Positions 1 to 6,400 of a DNA stretch of 35,792 bases are shown here, piece by piece. This DNA comes from TMED14 sp965657195 (GTDB taxonomy: Bacteria; Bacteroidota; Bacteroidia; Flavobacteriales; Schleiferiaceae), in assembly GCA_965657195.1 (NCBI GenBank), contig CBFHNK010000013.1, positions 1 to 35,792 of the forward strand. The letters run 5' to 3'. A model generated the notes under the pieces. It saw only the letters and a program-made list of their open reading frames with translations, ran no database searches and was not told where the DNA came from. The position numbers were made by a program, and so were the translations under genes. Numbering within the stretch: the stretch's first letter is position 1; each line of letters starts with the position of its first letter.

Positions 1-126
1 CTTGCACGGTCGATGCAGCACGCCGCAGTGCGTATGCTGTGGACGCGGAACGCTCGGGATTTCAAGGAGTTTGCGAGCATCACCGCACTCTCGCCGGAGG
101 CCTACCTGGCGGGAATTAGGAGTTAG
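1..126 (+). CDS. PIN-domain protein, C-terminal fragment (VapC-like toxin)
   Basis: The first 41 codons of the window are open and end at TAG 124-126; the 5' part lies outside the window. The peptide contains MLWTRNARDFKEFASITAL followed by SPEAYL. The T-R-N-x-R-D-F stretch followed by a short hydrophobic strand and 'SPEAYL' is the usual C-terminus of PIN-domain ribonucleases, where the Asp of the R-D-F motif is the last acidic metal ligand. These proteins are mostly toxins of type II toxin-antitoxin pairs that cut RNA. Any antitoxin would lie upstream, out of view. The stop codon is the first base triplet of a heptad repeat that also carries the stop of the converging GH3 gene. The call rests on a short fragment. 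Confidence 0.6.
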   Translation, partial: LARSMQHAAVRMLWTRNARDFKEFASITALSPEAYLAGIRS

Positions 127-172
127 AAACCAGAAACCGGCAGCAGTGCACTAGAAACTAGCCCCGAGCAAC
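124..172. repeat. Period-7 repeat at the PIN/GH3 convergent end
   Basis: In 7-base phase the units read TAGAAAC, CAGAAAC, CGGCAGC, AGTGCAC, TAGAAAC, TAGCCCC, GAGCAAC. The consensus TAGnAAC matches four other loci in the window (7248-7287, 8134-8161, 10465-10492, 29711-29737). The TAG at 124-126 is the stop of the PIN gene and the CTA at 151-153 is the stop of the GH3 gene on the other strand. Confidence 0.7.
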
Positions 173-1668
173 TCGTCAATGAGGCTGCGGTCGTTCATCA
201 GGCGCGGAACCTTGTTTTGACCGCCCAGCTTGCCTTTGGACTTGAGCCAGTTGTGAAAGGTTCCGACGGGGGCGACCTGGATGCGCGGCGGCCTTAGGAC
301 CATGTCTTTGTGGCGCTTGGCTTCGTAGTCAGAGTTGGCGGCCTTCAGGGCGGTGTCAAGGGCCTGGCCAAAGGCGTCGATTGAGTAGGGCGGAGTCTGG
401 AATTCGACCAGCCAGTCGTGGCCGCCGCCGGCTTCGCCGGCCGGCGCCCACCATGGCGCGGCGGTGTACTCGTCGACGAGGGCCCCCGTTTTGCGGCAGG
501 CTTCGGCGATGGCCCGCTCGGCGTTGTCGATCATGAGTTCTTCTCCGAAGGCATTGATAAACAGGCGGGTGCGTCCGGTGATGCGGATGCGGTAGGGCGC
601 CACCGAGGTGAATTCGACGGTGTCGCCGACGATGGTACGCCAGAGTCCGCCGTTGGTGTTGAGGACGACGGCGTAGTTGACGCCCAGCTGGACCTCAGCC
701 AAAGGAATGGCACTGGAGTCCGAGCCGTTAAAATCGGCGGCGGGAATGAACTCGTAAAAGATTCCGTGGTCGAGCATCAGCAGCATGCCGTCGGCGTCGA
801 GGCGGTCCTGCACCGCGAAGAAGCCCTCTGAGGCGTTGTAGGTTTCGAGCCGGCGCGTGGCGGCGGGCAAGATGGCCGAGAAGGAGGCCTCGTAGGGGGT
901 GTAGGCGACGCCGCCGTGCACAAAAAGTTCGAGGTTGGGCCAGACGGCCTCGAGGGAGGTTTCGCCCCGGATTTCGAGGACGCGGCGCAGCAAAACCAGC
1001 ATCCAGCTCGGGACACCAAAGAGCGAGGTCACGTTTTGGCGGGCCACCTGCTGGGCGATTTTCTCGATTTTGGCTTCCCACTCGTCCATAAGGGCGACTT
1101 CGTGCGAGGGGGTTGACCGCCAGCTCGCCCACATCGGGAGGTTGTCGATCATGATGGCGCTCAGGTCTCCGTAGTACGAGTGCTCGTTGAGCTCGTTGAT
1201 CTTGGACGAGCCGCCCAGCCGCAGGCTGAGGCCATCGTAGAGTTGGGAATCCGGAACCTGTTCCGCATAAAACGCGAGCAGGTCGCGCCCCACCTTAAAG
1301 TGGTTGTCTTCGAGGGACTCGTGCGAAACCGGAATGAATTTCGACTTCGCCGCGGTGGTTCCGGAACTCTTGGCAAACCACTTGGTGACGCCCGGCCAGA
1401 GCACGTTGGCTTCGCCGCGCATGCTCCGCTCGATCCAGGGGTAGAGCTTGTCGTAGTTGACAATGGGCACGGCCGCCGCGAATTCGGCGTAGGTGGTCGT
1501 GGCCGTGAGCCCGTGCGCCTTGCCGTAGTCGGTCTGGGCCGCCGCGGTCATGAGCATGCGAAAAACTTGGTCCTGTGCGGCCAACGGAGCGTCGCGCATG
1601 GCCTGCAGGCGCGGAATCCGGCTGCTCAAGCGCCAGTTAACGAGGTCGGTGATGGGTGAAAAGGCCAT
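151..1668 (-). CDS. GH3 auxin-responsive promoter family protein (acyl-adenylating enzyme)
   Basis: A 505-residue protein of the GH3 family in the ANL/adenylate-forming superfamily. Plant relatives join carboxylic acids to amino acids through an acyl-adenylate; the bacterial substrate is unknown. Visible family motifs are the phosphate loop SSGTTAAKSK at residues 101-110, the YNASEGF motif at 277-283 and GDTVEF at 348-353. The ATG at 1668 was chosen because the protein then starts MAFSPITDLVNWRL, typical of the family, and the length is normal; the open frame extends upstream to 2019 but that extension is antisense to the DUF2797 gene and looks non-coding. No signal peptide or membrane segment, so cytoplasmic. 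The last codons and stop lie in a heptad repeat. Divergent from DUF2797, 37 bases apart. Confidence 0.93.
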   Translation of the reverse strand: MAFSPITDLVNWRLSSRIPRLQAMRDAPLAAQDQVFRMLMTAAAQTDYGKAHGLTATTTYAEFAAAVPIVNYDKLYPWIERSMRGEANVLWPGVTKWFAKSSGTTAAKSKFIPVSHESLEDNHFKVGRDLLAFYAEQVPDSQLYDGLSLRLGGSSKINELNEHSYYGDLSAIMIDNLPMWASWRSTPSHEVALMDEWEAKIEKIAQQVARQNVTSLFGVPSWMLVLLRRVLEIRGETSLEAVWPNLELFVHGGVAYTPYEASFSAILPAATRRLETYNASEGFFAVQDRLDADGMLLMLDHGIFYEFIPAADFNGSDSSAIPLAEVQLGVNYAVVLNTNGGLWRTIVGDTVEFTSVAPYRIRITGRTRLFINAFGEELMIDNAERAIAEACRKTGALVDEYTAAPWWAPAGEAGGGHDWLVEFQTPPYSIDAFGQALDTALKAANSDYEAKRHKDMVLRPPRIQVAPVGTFHNWLKSKGKLGGQNKVPRLMNDRSLIDELLGASF

Positions 1669-1677
1669 GCGGCAGGG

Positions 1678-1699
1678 TACCTTTGGTGGGCAAAAGGTA
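1678..1699. promoter_or_regulatory. Face-to-face -7 elements for GH3 and DUF2797
   Basis: TACCTTTG at 1678-1685 is a perfect TAnnTTTG -7 box for the rightward DUF2797 gene. On the other strand TACCTTTTG (1699 down to 1691) has the same sequence with one extra T and points at GH3. Together they form an inverted repeat with a five-base centre. Neither has a clear -33 box. The two transcripts would start a few bases apart and overlap at their 5' ends, so RNA polymerase could serve only one gene at a time. Confidence 0.5.
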
Positions 1700-1705
1700 G
1701 TTAAG

Positions 1706-2515
1706 ATGTCGTTCACTTGGTCCGCAGCGCCCGTGCGCAAAATGATTTTGTCGGTTTCGGAACCTGCGGTGCGCGCATGGATTCCGCTCGGACGCCACCT
1801 CGTTGACGTCAATGCCTTGATTGGCAAGCCGTTGCGCCTCGAATGGCCCGGAATGGCCGAGTGCCAGTCCTGCCACGGAGTGTTTTCAGCGCTCCACGCC
1901 CAGGGTTTTTGCCGCAAGTGCTTCTTTGACAGCCCCATGGCCGGCGCCAGCATCGTGCGCCCAGAGCTGTCCACGGCCCACCTCGGCAAGGCCGACCGCG
2001 ACCTCGAATTTGAGCGCACCTACCAGCTGCAGCCGCACACGGTGTACTTGGCGGACTCGGGCGGAATCAAAGTCGGCGTCACCCGCACCCGCCAGCAGGT
2101 CACGCGCTGGCTCGACCAGGGTGCGACGCGTGCCCGCGTGATCGCGGTTACCGAAAACCGCTACGAGGCTGGACTGATCGAAGTGGCACTCAAACAGCAC
2201 TTTAGCGACAAAACCGACTGGCGCAAAATGCTGGCGGGCTTGGAATTCAGCGCGGACTTCGACGGAGCCGTGGCGCGCGCCCTTGAGGCAATCCCCACAG
2301 ATCTTCAGCGCTTTGCACTGGCCGACGGCACCGACCACCGCGCGCACTGGTCGCTTGCCCCTGGATTCACGGCCAAGTCGGTCAAGCTAAGCCAGCCCGG
2401 GGATGTGCTCGAGGGCGTCCTCGCCGGCCAGCGGGGCCAGTACTTGGCCTTTACCGACGGACGCGTCATCAACGTTCGCTCGCACGAGGGCCTCTTCCTC
2501 GGCCTGCAGGGCTAA
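1706..2515 (+). CDS. DUF2797 family protein
   Basis: A 269-residue protein. An N-terminal zinc-ribbon-like region has a CxxC pair (CQSC) and a second pair in GFCRKCFF, followed by the family's conserved core (HTVYLADSGGIKVGVTR... and ENRYEAGLIEVALKQHFSDKTDWRKML, which recalls a GIY-YIG-type fold) and the usual ending GQYLAFTDGRVINVRSHEG. Function of the family is not known; the cysteines suggest zinc binding. The start at 1706 gives the normal family length; a GTG/ATG further upstream would run into GH3 antisense sequence, and an ATG 12 codons later (MILSVSE) is the alternative. GH3 and DUF2797 are often neighbours in Flavobacteriia (from memory). The 3' end overlaps the convergent XRE gene by 129 bases. 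Confidence 0.85.
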   Translation: MSFTWSAAPVRKMILSVSEPAVRAWIPLGRHLVDVNALIGKPLRLEWPGMAECQSCHGVFSALHAQGFCRKCFFDSPMAGASIVRPELSTAHLGKADRDLEFERTYQLQPHTVYLADSGGIKVGVTRTRQQVTRWLDQGATRARVIAVTENRYEAGLIEVALKQHFSDKTDWRKMLAGLEFSADFDGAVARALEAIPTDLQRFALADGTDHRAHWSLAPGFTAKSVKLSQPGDVLEGVLAGQRGQYLAFTDGRVINVRSHEGLFLGLQG

Positions 2516-2896
2516 AATTTTGTCGAACAGTTTCTTGCGGTACTGGTCGTCCTCGAGGCTAGCCCAAAACAGTTCTTCGAGGGTCTCGGGCTGTTTGGCG
2601 TCGAGGTCAAAGTAGGGTTGCAGCTGCGGAACAAATCCGTACACCAAATCCAAGTCGAGTACCTGCGCCACCTGCGCCAACTTTTTGAGCGTGATGCTTC
2701 CGGACCATTCGCGCTGTTCGAGTTCGTGGGCCGAGCTGGGTGCAATCCCCATCCGCTTGGCAAAGGCCCTTGTCGAGAGGTGCCGCCCCGCCCGGGCGTG
2801 CTGAATCCATCCTCGGCGCGGAACCGCCGGCGGATATTCGAGCTGACGGGCTAACCAGTCAACTAATTGAATGTCAGTTTTTTGGAACTTTCGCAT
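2387..2896 (-). CDS. XRE-family regulator resembling mobile mystery protein A
   Basis: A 169-residue protein. Residues about 27-90 (RRGWIQHARAGRHLSTRAF to LDLVYGFVP) match the layout of mobile mystery protein A: 'P-x-x-GWI', a Cro/cI helix-turn-helix at about 38-85 with the ITLKKL segment, then 'L-x-YGFVP'. That family is known as the upstream partner of mobile mystery protein B, a Fic-domain protein; no Fic gene is present here, so this would be an orphan. The C-terminal 43 codons (2387-2515) run antisense through the end of DUF2797 and carry no recognisable domain; readthrough after loss of an earlier stop is possible. Start ATG at 2896, with a promoter containing a CCGG repeat just upstream. 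DNA-binding, probably autoregulatory (inference). Confidence 0.7.
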   Translation of the reverse strand: MRKFQKTDIQLVDWLARQLEYPPAVPRRGWIQHARAGRHLSTRAFAKRMGIAPSSAHELEQREWSGSITLKKLAQVAQVLDLDLVYGFVPQLQPYFDLDAKQPETLEELFWASLEDDQYRKKLFDKILALQAEEEALVRANVDDASVGKGQVLAPLAGEDALEHIPGLA

Positions 2897-2903
2897 GTTG
2901 AGA

Positions 2904-2935
2904 GAAATTTTAAAATCCGGTTATACCCGAACAAA
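2904..2935 (-). promoter_or_regulatory. Promoter of the XRE gene with a repeat in its spacer
   Basis: On the minus strand TTTG (2935-2932) is followed after 19 bases by TAAAATTT (2912-2905), close to the -33/-7 consensus with ideal spacing. The imperfect palindrome TCCGGTTATACCCGA lies exactly in the spacer, the position expected of a repressor site. Confidence 0.45.
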
Positions 2936-2940
2936 AACCG
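2912..2940 (+). repeat. TCCGGTT element, copy 1
   Basis: Starts AAAATCCGGTTATACCCGAA and continues to a second CCG. The same pattern recurs at 2988-3010, 7206-7235 and 7433-7463. The core TCCGGTTATACCCGA is an imperfect inverted repeat (10 of 15 positions symmetrical). Confidence 0.6.
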
Positions 2941-2987
2941 CCTCGGGCCCCACGAAGGTGCGCTCCAGAGCCGGTGGTCAAACGCTT

Positions 2988-3010
2988 AAATCCGGATATA
3001 ACCGGATTTT
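2988..3010. repeat. TCCGGTT element, copy 2 (perfect 8-base arms)
   Basis: AAATCCGG, six bases, CCGGATTT: a perfect inverted repeat. Read on the minus strand it begins AAAATCCGGTTATA like copy 1. It sits between the XRE gene and hicB, about 40 bases before the hicB -7 box. It could be an operator for the XRE protein or a dispersed repeat. Apart from the two copies and the hicB promoter, the gap 2897-3058 holds no convincing gene. Confidence 0.6.
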
Positions 3011-3030
3011 ACTTTTTTCGTCCTAAAATA

Positions 3031-3054
3031 TATAACGAAAATGTTATAATTTAG
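3031..3054 (+). promoter_or_regulatory. hicB: hicB promoter with palindromic operator
   Basis: TATAAC (3031-3036) and GTTATA (3043-3048) form a perfect inverted repeat with a six-base centre. Its right arm overlaps TAATTTAG (3047-3054), a TAnnTTTG-like -7 box with one mismatch. Only four bases separate that box from the ATG, so the mRNA is predicted to be leaderless. A repressor on the palindrome would block the promoter, which suits autoregulation by the HicB C-terminal helix-turn-helix. Confidence 0.5.
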
Positions 3055-3058
3055 CTCT

Positions 3059-3469
3059 ATGAGCAACTCGATTCACGTACATGTAGAACGTCACGAAGAC
3101 GGCACTTATTGGGGGACTACCCAAAATGTTCCTGGCGTGGTTTCTGCGTTTGGTGCCTCGTTAGATGAACTAAAGAACAACCTGAAGCACGCATTTGAAT
3201 CCTACTTAGAGGTGGCTTTGGAGCAAGGGGAGGTTTGGGTCGAGGAAGTTCGGCTTCGGACCGAATGGGTGTTTTCAATGAACATGCAGGCCTTGTTTGA
3301 TTTAGTGCCCGAAGTCAAAATTTCAGCCATTGCTCGAAGAGCGGGGATTAACGAAAGTTTGATGCGTCAGTATGTAACAGGCAAGGCGGTGGTATCAGAA
3401 GATCGAGTCCGTTACATTGAGCGGACGATACATGATTTAGGTCGCGAGCTGCAGTCGGTAAAACTTTAG
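3059..3469 (+). CDS. hicB: HicB-like antitoxin with C-terminal helix-turn-helix, no HicA partner
   Basis: A 136-residue protein. Residues 4-55 (IHVHVERHEDGTYWGTTQNV, then PGVVSAFGASLDELKNNL) are the HicB partial RNase-H-like fold, which normally neutralises the HicA mRNA-cleaving toxin. Residues about 80-130 (LVPEVKISAIARRAGINESLMRQYVTG...) form a Cro/XRE-like DNA-binding domain that usually represses its own operon. HicA normally lies just upstream; the 162 bases there contain no HicA-like frame (the only open frame, 43 codons, is repeat-derived), and downstream the next gene converges with a 4-base overlap. The gene is clearly AT-richer than its neighbours, suggesting recent transfer. The partner toxin may be lost or elsewhere. 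Confidence 0.82.
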   Translation: MSNSIHVHVERHEDGTYWGTTQNVPGVVSAFGASLDELKNNLKHAFESYLEVALEQGEVWVEEVRLRTEWVFSMNMQALFDLVPEVKISAIARRAGINESLMRQYVTGKAVVSEDRVRYIERTIHDLGRELQSVKL

Positions 3470-4164
3470 TTCAGAAAGAACCTACGGTATAGCCAAACAC
3501 CCGCGTACATGAAGGGGGTGTCGAGGGCGGCCACCAGGATTTTGAAGAGCCAGCCGTCGAGGATGTAGGTTCCGACGGTGGCGAGGGGCAAGGTTCCGAC
3601 AAAGAGAATGCCCACAACGAGGGCGCTGTCGACGCCCTGGGAGAGCATGGTCGAGAAGTTGTTGCGGACCCAGAGGTGCTTGCCGCGGGTGACGCGCTTC
3701 CAGAAGTGAAAGAGGCGGACGTCGACGAGCTGCGCCACGAGGTAGGCGGCCATGGAGGCGAAGATGACGCGGACGGAGTTTCCGAAGACCACGTCGTAGG
3801 CGTCGTCGTCAACTTTTGAGAAGGGAAGGGCGGGCAGGAGTCCGCCGAGCCAGATGACGAGCAGCACGAGAAGGAGGGCGGCGAATCCGCTGTAGACCAC
3901 GTAGTTGGTGCGTTTTTGGCCGTAGAATTCGCTGAGGAGGTCCGTCACGAGAAAGGTGAGGGGGTAGGGAAGGATTCCGACCGAAACCACAAAGGTTTTG
4001 AAGCCCAGGTCGATTTCGACGAATTTATTGGCAACGAGGTTGCAGACCACTAAGGCGCTGATAAACAGACCCGCAAGGGTCATGTAGAGGGCGAGGTGGC
4101 GCCCCTTGAGCTCGGCCGGAGCCAAGTCTTCGTGCAGCCCCACGGCGGGATTGAACTGGCTCAC
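3466..4164 (-). CDS. yhhQ: YhhQ-family queuosine precursor transporter
   Basis: A 232-residue inner-membrane protein of the YhhQ/VUT family, which imports queuosine precursors such as preQ0/preQ1 for tRNA modification. Family features are seen in order: a first membrane helix LYMTLAGLFISALVVCNLVANKF, then GILPYPLTFLVTDLLSEFYG, a long hydrophobic segment YSGFAALLLVLLVIWLGGLL, AYLVAQLVDVRLFHFWKR, and VRNNFSTMLSQGVDSALVVGILFVG near the end. About six membrane segments. The start is GTG at 4164, which overlaps the sppA stop as GTGA; the next in-frame ATG would remove the start of the protein. Translationally coupled to sppA. Its stop overlaps the hicB stop by four bases on the opposite strand. 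Confidence 0.9.
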   Translation of the reverse strand: MSQFNPAVGLHEDLAPAELKGRHLALYMTLAGLFISALVVCNLVANKFVEIDLGFKTFVVSVGILPYPLTFLVTDLLSEFYGQKRTNYVVYSGFAALLLVLLVIWLGGLLPALPFSKVDDDAYDVVFGNSVRVIFASMAAYLVAQLVDVRLFHFWKRVTRGKHLWVRNNFSTMLSQGVDSALVVGILFVGTLPLATVGTYILDGWLFKILVAALDTPFMYAGVWLYRRFFLN

Positions 4165-5864
4165 AGTAGGAGGGTTTCGCGCGCTTGGATTCCGCCTAAG
4201 CGCTGAATTTTAGTCTGAAGGGCTCGGAGTTGCGACTCGAGGTTGGCGCCGCGCAGGCTCACGCCAAAATCGCGCAGCGCCTTGCGCCAGGGCTCTTCGT
4301 CGATCGTGACGTGCTCGACGCGGTAGGATTCGATTCTGGCAAGGTCGGCACAGGACAGGATGGCGTCGGCCAGGCCGCCGAGCTCGTCGACGAGGCCAAG
4401 GGATTTGGCTTTGGAGCCGCTGTACACGCGTCCCCGCGCAATGCTGTCGACGACGGCGGGGTCGAGGTCGCGGCCCTCAGCCACGACTTGCTTAAAGCGG
4501 TTGTAGGTGCGGTCGACCGAGTTTTGGACCACGGCGAGCTCGCTCGCCGTGGGCGTCCGGTCGAGCGACGGAAAGTTGGCAAACGGATGCGTCGCCACCG
4601 GCTGGGACTTGATGCCCATCTTATCGTTCAAGAGTTCTTTGCCGCTAAAAAGCAGGCCAAAAACCCCGATGGAACCGGTGATCGTGGTGGGCTGCGCCCA
4701 AATTTCGTCGGCCGGGGCGGCCATATAGTAGCCGCCGCTCGCGGCGGCTCCGCCCATCGAAACCACCACCGGGTAGACGTCAGCGAGCCGAACCACGCCG
4801 CGGTGAATCTCGTCAGAAGCCAGCGCCGAACCCCCCGGACTGTTGATGCGCAGCACCACGCCCTGCACATCGTCGCGTTCGAGTAGCGCGTCCACTTGCT
4901 CGGTGAAGTCAAAATCGGCAATCGCCTCAGCGTCTGAGCCGTCGACCACGTCGCCCTCGGCAATCAGCACGGCGATGATGCCCTCGGCCTCGCTCGGCTC
5001 GAGCATCGCATAAAAATCGGAAGCTGAAATGATTCCGTCCTCGTCACCGCCCCAGTCGGCCACCGACCACTCGTCGGGGTACTGAAGGTGGTCGACCAGC
5101 GCGAGTTCCTGCGCGCGGTTGGCGGTCAGCAGCGGCTCGTGGTTGAGAATGTGGGTCCAGTCGGAATCGTTAATGCTCCGCCGCGACGCCCGAATGCCGG
5201 CTTCGACTTCGGACCAGATTCCGCCCAGCAACTCGGTGTACTGCAGGCGGTTGGCGGCCGACATGCTGTCGGCGATAAAGGGCTCTCCGGCACTTTTGAA
5301 GGCGTTGTCGGAACCGCGCACCAAATGCGCCTTCACCCCCAATTTGTCGAGTGCACCCTTGAAGTAGGTGGGGCTGGCACTGAGGCCATTGAGCACGACC
5401 ATTCCGGCAGGCGCCAGGTACACGCGGTCTGAGACGCTCGCCACGTAGTAGCTTTTGGGGTCGTAGGCCTTGCTGGTCGCCACCACCGTCACCCCGTGGG
5501 CACGGGCGGAATCGAGCGCCGTACGCAGCTCGGTCAGCGCGGCCCAGCTCGCGTCGACCATGCCCATGTCGAGCCAGATGGCCTTGACCTGCTCGCTGCG
5601 GCCCGCGGCGTCCACCACCTGAAGCAGTTCGTACAGCGACATTTGTGCGGGCTCGTCGAGGAGCTCCGACCAAAATTTGTCGACTTCGTTGGGCTTTTCG
5701 TTGAGGGTTCCTTCAAGGGTGATCTGAACGATTGCACGGTCGCTCAGGGCGATTTGGGGCTTTCCGCCCGAAGCCGCGGCTCCGGCAGCAAACCCGATGA
5801 GTACCAGCACGAGCAGGAAGAGTCCCACAAATACGCCCACCAGGGCGCCAAAAAATGACTTCAT
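4161..5864 (-). CDS. sppA: Signal peptide peptidase SppA, 67K type
   Basis: A 567-residue protease of family S49, double-domain type, which degrades signal peptides left in the membrane after export. An N-terminal membrane anchor spans about residues 3-30. The catalytic Lys is K190 in NAFKSAGEPF of the first domain, and the nucleophile Ser is S376 in GGAAASGGYY of the second, preceded by RINSPGGSALASDEI at 339-353; both match the Ser-Lys dyad of E. coli SppA. Length is normal for the long form. It is the first gene of a two-gene operon with yhhQ (stop and start overlap) and is divergent from folK with only 14 bases between start codons. A TACCTTGG element on the minus strand (5893-5886) may be its -7 box. 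Confidence 0.95.
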   Translation of the reverse strand: MKSFFGALVGVFVGLFLLVLVLIGFAAGAAASGGKPQIALSDRAIVQITLEGTLNEKPNEVDKFWSELLDEPAQMSLYELLQVVDAAGRSEQVKAIWLDMGMVDASWAALTELRTALDSARAHGVTVVATSKAYDPKSYYVASVSDRVYLAPAGMVVLNGLSASPTYFKGALDKLGVKAHLVRGSDNAFKSAGEPFIADSMSAANRLQYTELLGGIWSEVEAGIRASRRSINDSDWTHILNHEPLLTANRAQELALVDHLQYPDEWSVADWGGDEDGIISASDFYAMLEPSEAEGIIAVLIAEGDVVDGSDAEAIADFDFTEQVDALLERDDVQGVVLRINSPGGSALASDEIHRGVVRLADVYPVVVSMGGAAASGGYYMAAPADEIWAQPTTITGSIGVFGLLFSGKELLNDKMGIKSQPVATHPFANFPSLDRTPTASELAVVQNSVDRTYNRFKQVVAEGRDLDPAVVDSIARGRVYSGSKAKSLGLVDELGGLADAILSCADLARIESYRVEHVTIDEEPWRKALRDFGVSLRGANLESQLRALQTKIQRLGGIQARETLLL

Positions 5865-5893
5865 AACTTTGCGTCTACGTGGATACCAAGGTA
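5864..5893. promoter_or_regulatory. Overlapping divergent promoters of folK and sppA
   Basis: TAACTTTG at 5864-5871 is a perfect -7 box for folK, seven bases before its GTG, predicting a leaderless or nearly leaderless mRNA. On the minus strand TACCTTGG (5893-5886, one mismatch) faces it and lies 21 bases before the sppA ATG, inside the folK coding region. The facing boxes mean overlapping transcripts. Confidence 0.45.
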
Positions 5894-6400
5894 CTAAAGG
5901 TCCTGCTCCTACTCGGAAGCAACAGCGAAGATGCCGCCACGGTTCTGTCGGAGGCGCGCGCGGCGCTTGCGCGGCGCGCGCCCATCACCCGCGCCGGAAG
6001 CCTGTGGCGCACCGTCGCCTGGGGCTTCGAGGGGCCCGACTTTATCAACCAAGTAGTTGAAATCGAATGGAATGGTGAAACTAAGGCTCTACTTTCGGAG
6101 TGCCTTGAGGTGGAGCGGCGGCTGGGCCGGATCCGCTCAACCGGAGGCCCCCGCTACACCAGCCGCCGCATCGACATCGACCTTATTCTGACACAACCCT
6201 TCATGGTTTTGGCCGATGCCGAACTGGAGCTTCCCCACCCCCGGATGCACGAGCGACGCTTTGTGCTGGAGCCACTTGCCGAGCATTGGTCCGACTGGCA
6301 GGCCAACGTTTTGGGGCATTCGGTTGCTGATCTGCTCTTTGTGTGTTCCGACCCCAATTCCGTACATTTGTACTCAAATTCAAACGAAAACGACTCATGA
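5879..6400 (+). CDS. folK: 6-hydroxymethyl-7,8-dihydropterin pyrophosphokinase (HPPK)
   Basis: A 173-residue cytoplasmic enzyme that transfers pyrophosphate from ATP to 6-hydroxymethyl-dihydropterin in folate synthesis. Visible family signatures: LLLLGSNSED at 9-18, WGFEGPDFINQV at 48-59, the ERRLGRIRSTGGPRYTSR region at 79-96, the Mg-binding D99-I100-D101, and ELPHPRMHERRFVLEPL. The start is GTG at 5879: it is 8 bases after a perfect -7 box, and no ATG precedes the LGSN strand. The tail after the LEPL motif (about 40 residues) is slightly long. The stop overlaps the ompA ATG as ATGA, and the ompA promoter lies inside the end of folK. Confidence 0.95.
   Translation: MDTKVLKVLLLLGSNSEDAATVLSEARAALARRAPITRAGSLWRTVAWGFEGPDFINQVVEIEWNGETKALLSECLEVERRLGRIRSTGGPRYTSRRIDIDLILTQPFMVLADAELELPHPRMHERRFVLEPLAEHWSDWQANVLGHSVADLLFVCSDPNSVHLYSNSNENDS
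6338..6370 (+). promoter_or_regulatory. ompA promoter inside folK
   Basis: TTTG (6338-6341), 21 bases, TACATTTG (6363-6370): a full match to both boxes of the Bacteroidetes sigma consensus, 26 bases before the ATG. It would give the abundant OmpA lipoprotein expression of its own despite the folK overlap. Confidence 0.65.

Noticed and set aside
124..172. CRISPR array or tRNA-like structure at the heptad repeats
   Set aside because: The period is 7 bases with no spacers, and no cas gene or cloverleaf is present.
2895..3026. 43-codon open frame on the plus strand before hicB, considered as HicA
   Set aside because: It has no HicA motif and is mostly encoded by two TCCGGTT elements, giving LKSGYTRTK and LKSGYNR.
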